A stretch of DNA of 33,738 nt from Clostridium sp. UBA4746. GTDB taxonomy: Bacteria; Bacillota; Clostridia; Clostridiales; Clostridiaceae. Position numbers and translations under genes: made by a program. The notes beneath the pieces were generated by a model, which saw only the letters and a program-made list of their open reading frames with translations, was not told where the DNA came from and did not search any database. Location: the NCBI GenBank assembly GCA_002403785.1, contig DHIM01000385.1, forward strand, positions 8,778 through 42,515, given 5' to 3'. Positions 6,930 through 15,185 of this stretch are shown here, in pieces. The stretch's first letter is position 1. Each line of letters starts with the position of its first letter.

Positions 6930-8852
6930 CTAGTCCTTCCATAAATTATTAGCCGCGTATTTTAGTATTACGTCACAACAATGATCACAATAACCATTTG
7001 CCTTCATTTGCTCAACCATTACGTTATATTTTTCATCTTGATCCTTATCGCGAACTCTAGATCTAGTTATAATTCTTGATAATTCTTTTACTGAACTTGT
7101 TAGTTTCTTTTCAATTGCTTCTTTTAAAGGCTCATAAGATTCATATTTAATTTTCCCACCATTTCTAACCACATAAAACATATATGAAGTTACATCACTT
7201 CTAAAACCCTTTGAAGAACTTTCAGATATTCCAATCTGTTCTTCTATTGATCGCATAAATGACTCATCTGCTTGAAGTTCCTCACCAGTAGCTTTATCCT
7301 TTAATTTTGCCTTATTTACAAATGCCTCTGCATTATCTATATAGTTATCGAATAAACTTTCGGCTTGTTCCTTATAGCTGTGTATAAAAGCCTTAGTTAC
7401 TTCTTTCTCCAATATTTTGTTGTATTCTTTTCTAATACTATCTTGAATAAAGCCCATATATTTCTTCTTTTCATCCTCAGCAATGTCCATTTCCCTTACA
7501 GATTTAATTATACTTTCCATAATGCTTAAAGGATTTATACAATCTGATTCTGAGTTCGAAATAGCGTTGTCTATTGCCTTAACTATAAATCTTGTGGAAA
7601 TCCCATGCATCCCTTCATCAAGACCTGCTTCTTCCCTTAATTCACTAATATCCATTTTCTTAGTAGTTCCCTTTTCCACTATTTCTTCACCATTATAAAT
7701 CTTAAGCTTTGTTATAGGATCTACCTTATTTGAAGGTGTAAACCTTGAGAGCAATGCGAACATTGCAGCAGTTTCAATGGTGTGTGGTGCTATATGAGGC
7801 TTAAAGTTACTCTTTTTAAGTATCTTATCATAAATCTTAATCTCTTCATTTAGCTCAAGGCAATAAGGAACCTCCACCTTTACAATTCTGTCTAAAATAG
7901 CTTCATTTGTATGATCTGACTTAAATCTATTCCATTCTGCTTCATTAGAATGGGCGATAATTATACCATCAAAGTAAATCATAGATCCCTTTCCTGGTGA
8001 TGGTATTGATTTTTCTTGAGTTGCGGTTATTATGGTATGAAGATACTCAACATCATTTTTGAATACTTCTATAAATTCTACTAGTCCTCTATTACCAACA
8101 TTAAATGCACCATTAAGAGAAAAGACTCTTGGGTCATCTTCTGAATACATATCCATTTTGGATATATCAACAGATCCTGTTAAAATTGAAGTATCTTGAT
8201 TATTAGGATCCACCGGTGGAACAACACCTATACCTTTTCTTGATCTTATTGAAAATGAAGTAGTAGTGACAGGGAAATTTTCATATTCTCCATTGTATTC
8301 ATTAAGTAACTTATGCTTGCATGCTGGGCAAAGATCCCCTTCAATTTTCACATTAAGCATTTTCTCAAAGTCGCGTCGTAGATGCTTTGGTACTAAATGC
8401 AATGGTTCTTCATTCATTGGGCATCCTTTTAAAACATATACTGGTTCTGTATTTTCAAAAGCATTCTTCAAAGCTTCCACGAGTGATGACTTTCCAGCTC
8501 CTACAGGACCTGCTAAATACAATACTTGTCTAGATTCCTCTCCCTTCATTGATGCAGAATAAAAGTAACTAACAAGTTTCATAAGTACTTTATCAATTCC
8601 AAAAAAGTCATCTTTGAAAAAAGCATACCTTTTTATAATATCATTACCATATATTTTTCTTGTTCTTGGATTTTCTTCAGGTTTTAAAGTTTCGTATCCA
8701 CCTTTTATTATTGTGTCATACATCCTCTTATGTGATAACTTAGCTTTATCCGGGTCTGCTTTAATAATTTCCAGATATTCCAAAAAAGTTCCTTGAAATT
8801 TGTTTTTGACTTTATTTCCCCTATCATTTTCTATTATATTTTTAAAGTCCAT
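6930..8852 (-). CDS. prkA: PrkA family AAA+ serine protein kinase
   Basis: Cytoplasmic 640-residue protein of the PrkA/YeaG family: an N-terminal AAA+ domain with Walker A AGPVGAGKSS (residues 114-123), and a C-terminal part related to eukaryotic-type kinases. Two CxxC-like pairs are visible, CPACKHK near residue 175 and CDHCCD near the C-terminus. In B. subtilis PrkA promotes sporulation; in E. coli YeaG acts in nitrogen starvation. The length matches the family. The ATG at 8852 follows an AGGGGGT site. It heads the three-gene operon. About 255 bases lie upstream before the Nudix gene, containing a short inverted repeat ATACC-N5-GGTAT (8952-8966) flanked by T-rich DNA and a CATACAT element, but no convincing complete promoter. 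Confidence 0.95.
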   Translation of the reverse strand: MDFKNIIENDRGNKVKNKFQGTFLEYLEIIKADPDKAKLSHKRMYDTIIKGGYETLKPEENPRTRKIYGNDIIKRYAFFKDDFFGIDKVLMKLVSYFYSASMKGEESRQVLYLAGPVGAGKSSLVEALKNAFENTEPVYVLKGCPMNEEPLHLVPKHLRRDFEKMLNVKIEGDLCPACKHKLLNEYNGEYENFPVTTTSFSIRSRKGIGVVPPVDPNNQDTSILTGSVDISKMDMYSEDDPRVFSLNGAFNVGNRGLVEFIEVFKNDVEYLHTIITATQEKSIPSPGKGSMIYFDGIIIAHSNEAEWNRFKSDHTNEAILDRIVKVEVPYCLELNEEIKIYDKILKKSNFKPHIAPHTIETAAMFALLSRFTPSNKVDPITKLKIYNGEEIVEKGTTKKMDISELREEAGLDEGMHGISTRFIVKAIDNAISNSESDCINPLSIMESIIKSVREMDIAEDEKKKYMGFIQDSIRKEYNKILEKEVTKAFIHSYKEQAESLFDNYIDNAEAFVNKAKLKDKATGEELQADESFMRSIEEQIGISESSSKGFRSDVTSYMFYVVRNGGKIKYESYEPLKEAIEKKLTSSVKELSRIITRSRVRDKDQDEKYNVMVEQMKANGYCDHCCDVILKYAANNLWKD

Positions 8853-9060
8853 CTAATACCCCCTAAGGTAAGATTATTTTTAATATTATTAACTATATGC
8901 ATGTACATACCCTCAACATGATTAAAAACAGAAATTTTTTTAAATTAAAAAATACCCGATAGGTATACTTTTTTCATGTATGTTTTATAGGATATTTTTT
9001 TGAAACGGGACCTTTTTTATTTAAGATTATTATTTTAAAACAAAAATAGTTGAACCCACA

Positions 9061-9079
9061 TTGTTATCTTTAATAACAA
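9061..9079. repeat. Small hairpin downstream of the Nudix gene
   Basis: TTGTTAT (9061-9067) and ATAACAA (9073-9079) form a perfect 7-base stem with a 5-base loop, about 30 bases past the Nudix stop codon. On the minus strand it is followed by a mixed sequence and only later by five T, so it is at best a weak terminator. Confidence 0.35.
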
Positions 9080-9108
9080 GATACTTTATTTCCACCTCAT
9101 CTAAATAA

Positions 9109-9522
9109 TTATTTAGAACTAGCAATGAATTTCCATGCATTCTCCAACACATCCTTACTACTTTTATAAGTTAATAATTGTTTTGCAAACTGAAAACTTG
9201 CCCACTTATAATCACTTAATTCATCTACTTGAATATGAACAATCTGATTTTCCACCTTAGCTAAAAAAAATACGACTTCTTTCATTGTTGCTTGTTTTAC
9301 TGAATATTCTACTGACATTCTAAATCCATCCATTAGACTAACTTGTAACCCCGTCTCTTCACAAATTTCTCTAATCGCTGTTTCTTCTTCACTTTCATTT
9401 TCTTCAACATGCCCCTTTGGAAAACCCCAATGACCATCATTCTTATCACTAATGCTTAAAAACTCTAAATTCTCACCTATTCTCCTATAAATTACAGCCC
9501 CACAAGATTTCTCAATATTCAT
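9109..9522 (-). CDS. Nudix hydrolase (Ap4A hydrolase-like)
   Basis: Small cytosolic pyrophosphohydrolase of 137 residues. The Nudix box is perfect: G37, five residues, E43, seven residues, then R51-E52-I-C-E55-E56-T-G58-L, preceded by GHWGFPKGH. The GFPKGH lead-in and the short length resemble bis(5'-nucleosyl)-tetraphosphatases (Ap4A hydrolases), which remove stress dinucleotides; a different nucleoside diphosphate-linked substrate or an RNA 5' end is possible. The ATG at 9522 is preceded only by a weak GGGGTTGGGA site. A good vegetative promoter lies about 55-80 bases upstream. It is divergent from the alanyl-tRNA editing gene, so the two could share a control region. Confidence 0.92.
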   Translation of the reverse strand: MNIEKSCGAVIYRRIGENLEFLSISDKNDGHWGFPKGHVEENESEEETAIREICEETGLQVSLMDGFRMSVEYSVKQATMKEVVFFLAKVENQIVHIQVDELSDYKWASFQFAKQLLTYKSSKDVLENAWKFIASSK

Positions 9523-9573
9523 AATAGTCCCAACCCCTTAATTTAAATTTGACCTCACACTTATTGATAGAGT

Positions 9574-9602
9574 ATTATAATTAAAAACTACTTTACCTGT
9601 AA
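9574..9602 (-). promoter_or_regulatory. Vegetative promoter of the Nudix gene
   Basis: On the minus strand TTACAG (9602-9597), a 17-base spacer and a perfect TATAAT (9579-9574) form a sigma-A type promoter, placing the transcript start about 45 bases before the Nudix start codon. Confidence 0.65.
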
Positions 9603-9630
9603 GCTCTTGCACTAAAATTATACGGTATAT

Positions 9631-9647
9631 TTGTAATTTTATTACAA
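9631..9647. promoter_or_regulatory. Palindrome in the Nudix/AlaX divergent region
   Basis: TTGTAAT (9631-9637), TTT, ATTACAA (9641-9647) is a perfect 7-base inverted repeat. It lies about 30 bases upstream of the Nudix -35 and about 90 bases upstream of the editing-protein start, a good place for a shared operator. No regulator can be named. Confidence 0.4.
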
Positions 9648-9696
9648 AAAACTATTTATTGGGTACTATTTATTATTAACTGTCCCTCCTTCATGA

Positions 9697-9714
9697 TATA
9701 CTATGCAAGCATAG
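9697..9714 (+). promoter_or_regulatory. Putative -10 box and overlapping palindrome upstream of the AlaX-type gene
   Basis: TATACT (9697-9702) is a good -10 candidate with a poor -35. It overlaps the palindrome CTATGCAAGCATAG (9701-9714), which would cover the transcription start: a layout typical of repressor sites. The AAAGGAGGTG ribosome site follows at 9721-9730. Confidence 0.4.
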
Positions 9715-9736
9715 CTATTTAAAGGAGGTGTAAAGC

Positions 9737-10954
9737 TTGAAAAAATTATATTATGAAAATCCATATAAAACAGAATTTACAGCTGAAATCATAAATGTAA
9801 TTGAAAAGGAAAACAAATATCATGTTGAGCTAAATGAAACCTATTTTTACCCAGAAGGTGGTGGACAGCCAGGTGATACTGGATATATAAACGGAGCTCC
9901 AGTAACTTATGTATATGAAGATAACGATAAAATATATCATGTAGTAGAAGTGAAACCTTTAAAAATTCACAAGGTTAAATGTAACATCAACTTTAATAAA
10001 AGGTACGACTATATGCAACAGCATCTAGGTCAACATATACTCTCTGCCTGTATTTCTGATTTATTTAATGCAACTACCATTGGTTTTCACCTTGGCATAA
10101 ATTCTGCAAGTATTGATCTTGATAAAGCTGTTGGTGCCAATGATATTAAAGATGCGCAAAAAAAGGCCAACGATATAGTTCTTGGCAATATTAAAGTAGA
10201 AGTTCTATATCCAACAAACTCTGAGCTAAAAAAATTATCACTAAAAAAAATTCCAGTAAAAGCTGGTGAAAAGATTAGAATTGTTAAAATTGGTGATATT
10301 GATGTGAATCCTTGCTGCGGTATACATCCAAGTTCTACTATTGAAGTGCAGTTAATTAAGGTTACAAATTTTGAAAAGTATAAGACTGGCATAAGAATTG
10401 AATTTATATGTGGTCAAAGAGCAGTATCTGATTATGACTTAAAACATAAAGCCATTGAAAAAATGTCTAAACTTTTATCCTGCAATAATGCTACACTCTT
10501 GTCAGTCGTAGAACGACTTTCTAGTGAGCTTAATAATGTACTTACAGAGAATAGAGCATTAAAGGCAGAGGTTGCTACATATGAAGTTCAAAACATGTTA
10601 ACAGGAGCTGCCAAGATAGATGATATTCGAGTGCTTAAATGCATTTATGATAATGGGGACTTAAAATACGCTAATATGTTAGCAACAAAATTAGTATCTT
10701 CTTCAAAGGTTATAATTTTATTTGGAGTAAAATCTCAAGATAAAGCAAATCTCTTATTTATGTGTTCAAAAGATTTAAAAATTATAAGTATGGATTCCCT
10801 TCTAAAAGATGCCATAACTCTAATAGATGGCAAGGGTGGTGGAAATGAATTTTCTGCACAAGGTGGTGGAAAAAATAATAATAATTTAGATTCTTCACTA
10901 GATTATGCTTACAATAAAATTAAAGATATTATACTCCCTAGGTCAAAAAAATAA
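9737..10954 (+). CDS. Alanyl-tRNA editing protein (AlaX-L type with DHHA1 domain)
   Basis: Free-standing relative of the editing half of alanyl-tRNA synthetase, 405 residues. Such proteins hydrolyse mischarged Ser- or Gly-tRNA(Ala) in trans. Seen: the N-terminal barrel with YPEGGGQPGDTG (39-49), the zinc/editing motif QQHLGQH (H96, H100), the second metal pair in NPCCGIHPS (C193, H197), a helical linker, then a C-terminal DHHA1 domain with the Gly-rich KGGGNEFSAQGGG near residue 365. No aminoacylation domain is present, so it is not AlaRS. The start is a TTG at 9737, six bases after a strong GGAGGTG. It is divergent from the Nudix gene and convergent with the NlpC/P60 gene, with only 34 bases between and no clear terminator. 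Confidence 0.92.
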   Translation: MKKLYYENPYKTEFTAEIINVIEKENKYHVELNETYFYPEGGGQPGDTGYINGAPVTYVYEDNDKIYHVVEVKPLKIHKVKCNINFNKRYDYMQQHLGQHILSACISDLFNATTIGFHLGINSASIDLDKAVGANDIKDAQKKANDIVLGNIKVEVLYPTNSELKKLSLKKIPVKAGEKIRIVKIGDIDVNPCCGIHPSSTIEVQLIKVTNFEKYKTGIRIEFICGQRAVSDYDLKHKAIEKMSKLLSCNNATLLSVVERLSSELNNVLTENRALKAEVATYEVQNMLTGAAKIDDIRVLKCIYDNGDLKYANMLATKLVSSSKVIILFGVKSQDKANLLFMCSKDLKIISMDSLLKDAITLIDGKGGGNEFSAQGGGKNNNNLDSSLDYAYNKIKDIILPRSKK

Positions 10955-10988
10955 ATATTAAATTGTATTTCCAATAGATTATATAGAG

Positions 10989-12416
10989 TTAGTCCTTAAT
11001 AACAAAATCTCTAGCTCCATATAATCCTTCAATGTACGTTTTGCCATCCACGGATATTCTAATACACAATGGAGAAACCATTACCTCGCGTACTTTATAA
11101 TATTTTAAACTTCCGTCCTTTTGTGGCTTGTAAAATCCTGAGAAATCATGGATAATATAATGCTTATCTTTTTCTGCACCTAGATACATCATAACATGTC
11201 CCTCCATATATACTGCTGTTCCAGGTTTCAATTTATCAAGTAACTTTTTCCTATCGTCGACAGTCATGTTTTCTGGCATTTCATAGAAATTACCAACTGC
11301 AAGTTCACCCTGCTGCTCTGCATTTCTAGGTAGTTTGATATTCATACTTCTATAAATATCCATTATAAAACTTGTACAATCTCTCGAATTGAACATACCA
11401 CCCCATCCGTATCTTTCACCTAAGAATTTAAAAGCATTAACTATGATATTTTCTCTTGTATATGGTAAATACCCTACTGAGATCTCTTCGTTCCTTGCAA
11501 TTAATGCTAGTTTGAATTCTACCTTACCATTATTACATCTCGTTGGAAGTTTTACAACATAATTACCTGTAGCATTTTGCCCATAAACATCTGCTTTTAC
11601 TTCCTTAATATTGGCAAGTGGTATTCTAATACCCATATCAAGTTTCACTTCAGATAATTGCTTATTTAATGGGTTATAACTTGTAAATGCTCTTTTTCCT
11701 GTAGTAACTATAAAGTCTTTTGTTTTAAGATAATCAAAAAGGTCCTCTTTTTTAGCTATCGCTACATCTTTCTTAGGTATCCATGCTAAATAATTGTACA
11801 TTTGCGCAAAATACCACTTAGAATTCTTACTCGTTAGCAAAATGACAAGTGGTTCAACAGGATAAACTGCAGTCTCTTGAAATCTGTCAAACTCATAATT
11901 ATCTCCACTTTTAAATACGCCATTATAGGTTGGAAATGTTCTCATCATCGTCTTTCTAATAGTAATTCCATATTTGATTTTGTTTAAATTCATTATTCCC
12001 TCAATATTACAATTCTCAACTAACTTATTATAATATTCCTCTGATACTAATACCCCATCCTCATGGAAGGTTTCATATTTTGGTAAAATACTAAAAGCAT
12101 TTAACTTGTCTGTTAATTCTTCTTTACTAAAGTACTCTTTGTAATTTTCTAAATCCACTATTGGTCCTATAGTTATTACACTACTCTTGTTATATGCTTC
12201 AATTTCCTGCTTACTCATAATAACACTGCTCAAACTATCAGATTGCATCCAATAGTCTGGACAAAGCATTTCTTCCCTTAATTCAGGAATATTTGAATAG
12301 AATAGATTATCTACCTTACTTTCTGATAGATTTTGTGAAAGTACAGTTGGTTTAGTAACCATTGTTAATCCATCCCTCCCATTACCCCACAGAACAAACT
12401 GTGCCATTTTTCTCAT
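10989..12416 (-). CDS. NlpC/P60 family cell-wall peptidase with SH3-type domains
   Basis: Peptidoglycan peptidase of 475 residues, probably a gamma-D-glutamyl-L-diamino acid endopeptidase. An N-terminal segment resembling the NlpC/P60 stabilising domain (DYWMQSDSLSSVIMSKQEIEAYN, residues 54-76) is followed by two SH3b-like regions (about 140-215 and 235-315) and the catalytic domain with C347 in RDCTSF, H407 in EGHVMMYLG and H423 in YIIHDFSG, the expected Cys-His-His triad. The N-terminus shows no signal peptide or lipobox, odd for a wall enzyme. The ATG at 12416 has no good ribosome site; M4 and M19 (the latter with GGGAGG twelve bases before it) are alternatives, none adding a signal peptide. 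It may act on imported muropeptides in the cytosol or be spore-related. Confidence 0.88.
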   Translation of the reverse strand: MRKMAQFVLWGNGRDGLTMVTKPTVLSQNLSESKVDNLFYSNIPELREEMLCPDYWMQSDSLSSVIMSKQEIEAYNKSSVITIGPIVDLENYKEYFSKEELTDKLNAFSILPKYETFHEDGVLVSEEYYNKLVENCNIEGIMNLNKIKYGITIRKTMMRTFPTYNGVFKSGDNYEFDRFQETAVYPVEPLVILLTSKNSKWYFAQMYNYLAWIPKKDVAIAKKEDLFDYLKTKDFIVTTGKRAFTSYNPLNKQLSEVKLDMGIRIPLANIKEVKADVYGQNATGNYVVKLPTRCNNGKVEFKLALIARNEEISVGYLPYTRENIIVNAFKFLGERYGWGGMFNSRDCTSFIMDIYRSMNIKLPRNAEQQGELAVGNFYEMPENMTVDDRKKLLDKLKPGTAVYMEGHVMMYLGAEKDKHYIIHDFSGFYKPQKDGSLKYYKVREVMVSPLCIRISVDGKTYIEGLYGARDFVIKD

Positions 12417-12483
12417 CTTTATATTATATATACTATCACATTTTTGTATTTTATTCCAAATTTAATATATTCAAATTTAATAT

Positions 12484-12515
12484 AAAAAACCCAATAGATT
12501 ATTCATCAAATTAGG
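12484..12515 (-). terminator. Terminator after the thiamine operon
   Basis: On the minus strand CCTAAT (12515-12510) and ATTGGG (12495-12490) pair with one G-U around a 14-base loop and are followed by six T (12489-12484). It lies about 27 bases past the thiE stop. Confidence 0.6.
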
Positions 12516-12542
12516 CTTATCATAGTTTAATACTTTATTTTT

Positions 12543-13166
12543 TTATTTCATAGAAAAACATAATTTTGCAGCTGAAGCTTTTACACATTTTTTCCCAAGG
12601 ATATCTGAAATTACAGCTACTCCGTCAATATTTGTTATCTTTAATAAATCTACATTTTTCTCAGTAATTCCTCCAATAGCAACTACAGGAATCGAGATAT
12701 TATCTTTTATTTCTTTTAAACAGTTCACAGTAACAGCACTTGCATCATCTTTAGTAGTTGTAGGGAACATAGCTCCCACACCTACATAATCTGCTCCTTC
12801 TCTTTCTGCCTTTTTAGCTTCTTTAAGTGTTGATGTAGATATCCCTATTATCTTATCATTTCCTATGATACTTCGTGCAACACCCGCTGGCATATCACTT
12901 TGTCCCAAATGAACCCCTGCAGCATCTATCGACAAAGCAATGTCAATTCTGTCGTTTATTATTAGTGGAATCTTATATTTATCTGTAACAGTTTTAATCT
13001 TTGATGCAATGTTATAAAATTCTAGAGTACTTAAGTTCTTTTCTCTAAGTTGAACTAATGTAACCCCACCTTTTATAGCTTCCTCCACTGCAGTATATAT
13101 ATCTGTATCCACGAGCATTTCTCTATCTGTAACAAGATAAAGGCTATAATTTACATTATTCTTCAT
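12543..13166 (-). CDS. thiE: Thiamine-phosphate synthase
   Basis: Cytosolic TIM-barrel enzyme of 207 residues that joins HMP diphosphate and hydroxyethylthiazole phosphate to give thiamine phosphate. Family motifs in order: YLVTDR, TLVQLREKN (diphosphate binding), PLIINDRIDIAL, GVHLGQSDMP, the flexible substrate loop VGVGAMFPTTTKDD, and VVAIGGITEKN. Its ATG lies inside the last codons of thiM (11-base overlap), with the ribosome site AAGGAGC in the thiM reading frame, so it is translationally coupled. It is the last gene of the riboswitch-controlled operon. Confidence 0.96.
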   Translation of the reverse strand: MKNNVNYSLYLVTDREMLVDTDIYTAVEEAIKGGVTLVQLREKNLSTLEFYNIASKIKTVTDKYKIPLIINDRIDIALSIDAAGVHLGQSDMPAGVARSIIGNDKIIGISTSTLKEAKKAEREGADYVGVGAMFPTTTKDDASAVTVNCLKEIKDNISIPVVAIGGITEKNVDLLKITNIDGVAVISDILGKKCVKASAAKLCFSMK

Positions 13167-13992
13167 TTATTTTGCTCCTTTTTATAATCTCAGTTTCAGA
13201 TAAATTATAAATAGCATCTAGCATTTTAACTCTAAAGGTTCCTGAACCTTCAATTTCTTTATCTAATCGCGCGTAGGCTGTTTCTCCTGCAATGCCCATT
13301 GAAACAGTTCCTGCGAGTGCAGCTATTAAATTATTATCTCCTGCTCCTAAATAACAACCAATAACTGCAGTACACATGCATCCTGTACCTGTTACCCTGG
13401 ACATCATTTTATGACCGTTTGATGCGGTGTAAAGAGTTTTACCATCTGTTATAATGTCTACCTCACCCGTTATAGCTACCACCGTATTAAATTTAATAGC
13501 AAAATCTTTTGCCATTTCTTTGGCTCTGGTAAACTCATCGCTGTTAGCAGCAAAACTCTCACTAGCATCCACACCTCTTGTTATAGTATCAATACCGTAT
13601 ATTGTTTTTATTTCGGATAAATTTCCTCTTATAACTGCTAATTTAACTTCACTCATGATTTTTTTGCAACTTTCTGTTCTGTAAGTTGTTGCGCCTACTC
13701 CTACAGGATCTAGGATAACAGGTATATTTAATTCATTTGCCCTTTTACCTGCTTCTATCATAGACTCTATTACACCGGTGTTTAATATTCCAATATTTAA
13801 CACAAGTGAAGATGCAAGGGATACCATCTCGCGAACTTCATGAATATCCTCTGCCATAACTGGTGAACCACCTATCGCAAGTGTTATATTTGCACAATCA
13901 TTAATTGTAACATAATTTGTTATCTGGTGAACCAAAGGGTTTTTTTCTCTTAAATTGCTTAGTAATGTAATTATTTTCTTATTAATTTCCAT
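13156..13992 (-). CDS. thiM: Hydroxyethylthiazole kinase
   Basis: Ribokinase-fold enzyme of 278 residues that phosphorylates the thiazole half of thiamine for salvage. Seen: NPLVHQITNYVTINDCAN near the N-terminus, GGSPVMAED, VLDPVGVGATTYR and the ATP/anion-hole motif VTGTGCMCTA. The ATG at 13992 is chosen; GGAGG lies eleven bases before it. An in-frame TTG at 14010 would place the ribosome site inside the gene and is rejected. The start overlaps the end of cytX by about 20 bases. It works with ThiD and ThiE; no thiazole synthesis genes (thiG, thiH, thiF, thiS) are nearby. Confidence 0.95.
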   Translation of the reverse strand: MEINKKIITLLSNLREKNPLVHQITNYVTINDCANITLAIGGSPVMAEDIHEVREMVSLASSLVLNIGILNTGVIESMIEAGKRANELNIPVILDPVGVGATTYRTESCKKIMSEVKLAVIRGNLSEIKTIYGIDTITRGVDASESFAANSDEFTRAKEMAKDFAIKFNTVVAITGEVDIITDGKTLYTASNGHKMMSRVTGTGCMCTAVIGCYLGAGDNNLIAALAGTVSMGIAGETAYARLDKEIEGSGTFRVKMLDAIYNLSETEIIKRSKINEE

Positions 13993-15185
13993 TTTGACAT
14001 CATCCTCCAACTTATTAAATATATAAATCCTGTAATGACCATATCCGGTATTGTAGCTCCTAGCATATAATCACGTTTTATAAACCAATAGTAAATTACT
14101 ATCCCTATAATCCATACAATAATTGCTCCCCCATTTACAAGTACATTAGATTTTACCTTTGTATTTTTCTTTATTATAAAATAATCGGTTATCAAAATTG
14201 CAAACAATGGTGCAAACACTGACCCTATTGCATATAAAAAGTTCTCGTAATTTTCCATAGGAATTATAATTGCGGCCAAGGTTCCAATAATAGTCATAAT
14301 AATACCAACTTTTTTTTCACTATACTTTGGAATAATGTTTAAAAATGAAACTCCTGCTGAATAAACATCTAAAAACGTTGTGGTTACTGTTGATAACACT
14401 ACTATTCCTAGAGCCGCTATTCCTAAATTAGCTGCAAGCATCATAACTGATGGATCTGAATTTTTAGAAACTATAGCCGCTCCAAGTCCTATAATAAACA
14501 TCCATGAACTTCCAAGGAAATAACCTATGAAACTTCCATAAGCTCCTCCTTTTTCACTTTTAGCAAATCTAGTATAATCTGCAATTAAAGGTAGCCATGA
14601 AAGAGGCATAACTATACTTAGTTCTAATGCACCTCCAAATGAGATTCCTCCTGTACCTGCTTTTAGTAGTAATGTCTTATCTTTGAAAATTACGGTTCCG
14701 AGTATCAACGTAAGTATAAAAAGTAAAAATACAGCTGTGATATTTAATTTTTTCATACCTGCATTTCCAAAGTAAAGCCACAGTATAGTAAGTAAACCTA
14801 TAAATATTATACATACTAATATATTATTGAACCCCCATAAACTCTGCGATATTAAGTTTACAGAATTAGCAGCTACTTTTAGCATAACTGCTGTCCAGCC
14901 AATCAGTTGAAGTATATTTAAAATTGAAAATAAATATGTACTATATACTCCAAAAGAAATATTGGTAGAAGTCATCGCTGGCACTTTTTCCCTAGTACCA
15001 ATTATCCCACCTAGTATTAGTATTCCAGTTCCTATTAAGTGTCCTAGTAAGATTACTATTATTCCAATTTTAAATCCTAAGGGTGCAATTAATCCTCCCG
15101 TCATTATTTCGGCAATAGATACTGCAGCTCCAAACCATAAAAATACAAAGGTCCAAAATCCTAGTTTCTCTTTATCCTTAATCAT
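13971..15185 (-). CDS. cytX: Putative hydroxymethylpyrimidine transporter CytX (NCS1 family)
   Basis: Inner membrane permease of 404 residues and about twelve helices, of the nucleobase:cation symporter-1 family. Placement between thiD and thiM under a TPP riboswitch is the classic context of CytX, the proposed importer of the thiamine pyrimidine HMP. Sequence features: FWFTF-like LGFWTFVFLWFGAAVSIAE at the start, and a PLSWLPLIADYTRF segment in the middle typical of NCS1 proteins. The ATG at 15185 is preferred because GGGGATGG precedes it by six bases; an upstream in-frame ATG at 15215 has no ribosome site. The start overlaps the thiD stop by eight bases, so translation is coupled. Confidence 0.92.
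   Translation of the reverse strand: MIKDKEKLGFWTFVFLWFGAAVSIAEIMTGGLIAPLGFKIGIIVILLGHLIGTGILILGGIIGTREKVPAMTSTNISFGVYSTYLFSILNILQLIGWTAVMLKVAANSVNLISQSLWGFNNILVCIIFIGLLTILWLYFGNAGMKKLNITAVFLLFILTLILGTVIFKDKTLLLKAGTGGISFGGALELSIVMPLSWLPLIADYTRFAKSEKGGAYGSFIGYFLGSSWMFIIGLGAAIVSKNSDPSVMMLAANLGIAALGIVVLSTVTTTFLDVYSAGVSFLNIIPKYSEKKVGIIMTIIGTLAAIIIPMENYENFLYAIGSVFAPLFAILITDYFIIKKNTKVKSNVLVNGGAIIVWIIGIVIYYWFIKRDYMLGATIPDMVITGFIYLISWRMMSKWKLIRK

Noticed and set aside
8952..8966. ATACC-N5-GGTAT inverted repeat with nearby T-runs as a leader terminator of prkA
   Set aside because: The stem is only five base pairs, too weak to call a terminator or attenuator.
8976..8982. CATACAT on the minus strand upstream of prkA as a sigma-E -10 element
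   Set aside because: It resembles the mother-cell -10 consensus, but no matching -35 lies at the right distance in the AT-rich sequence.
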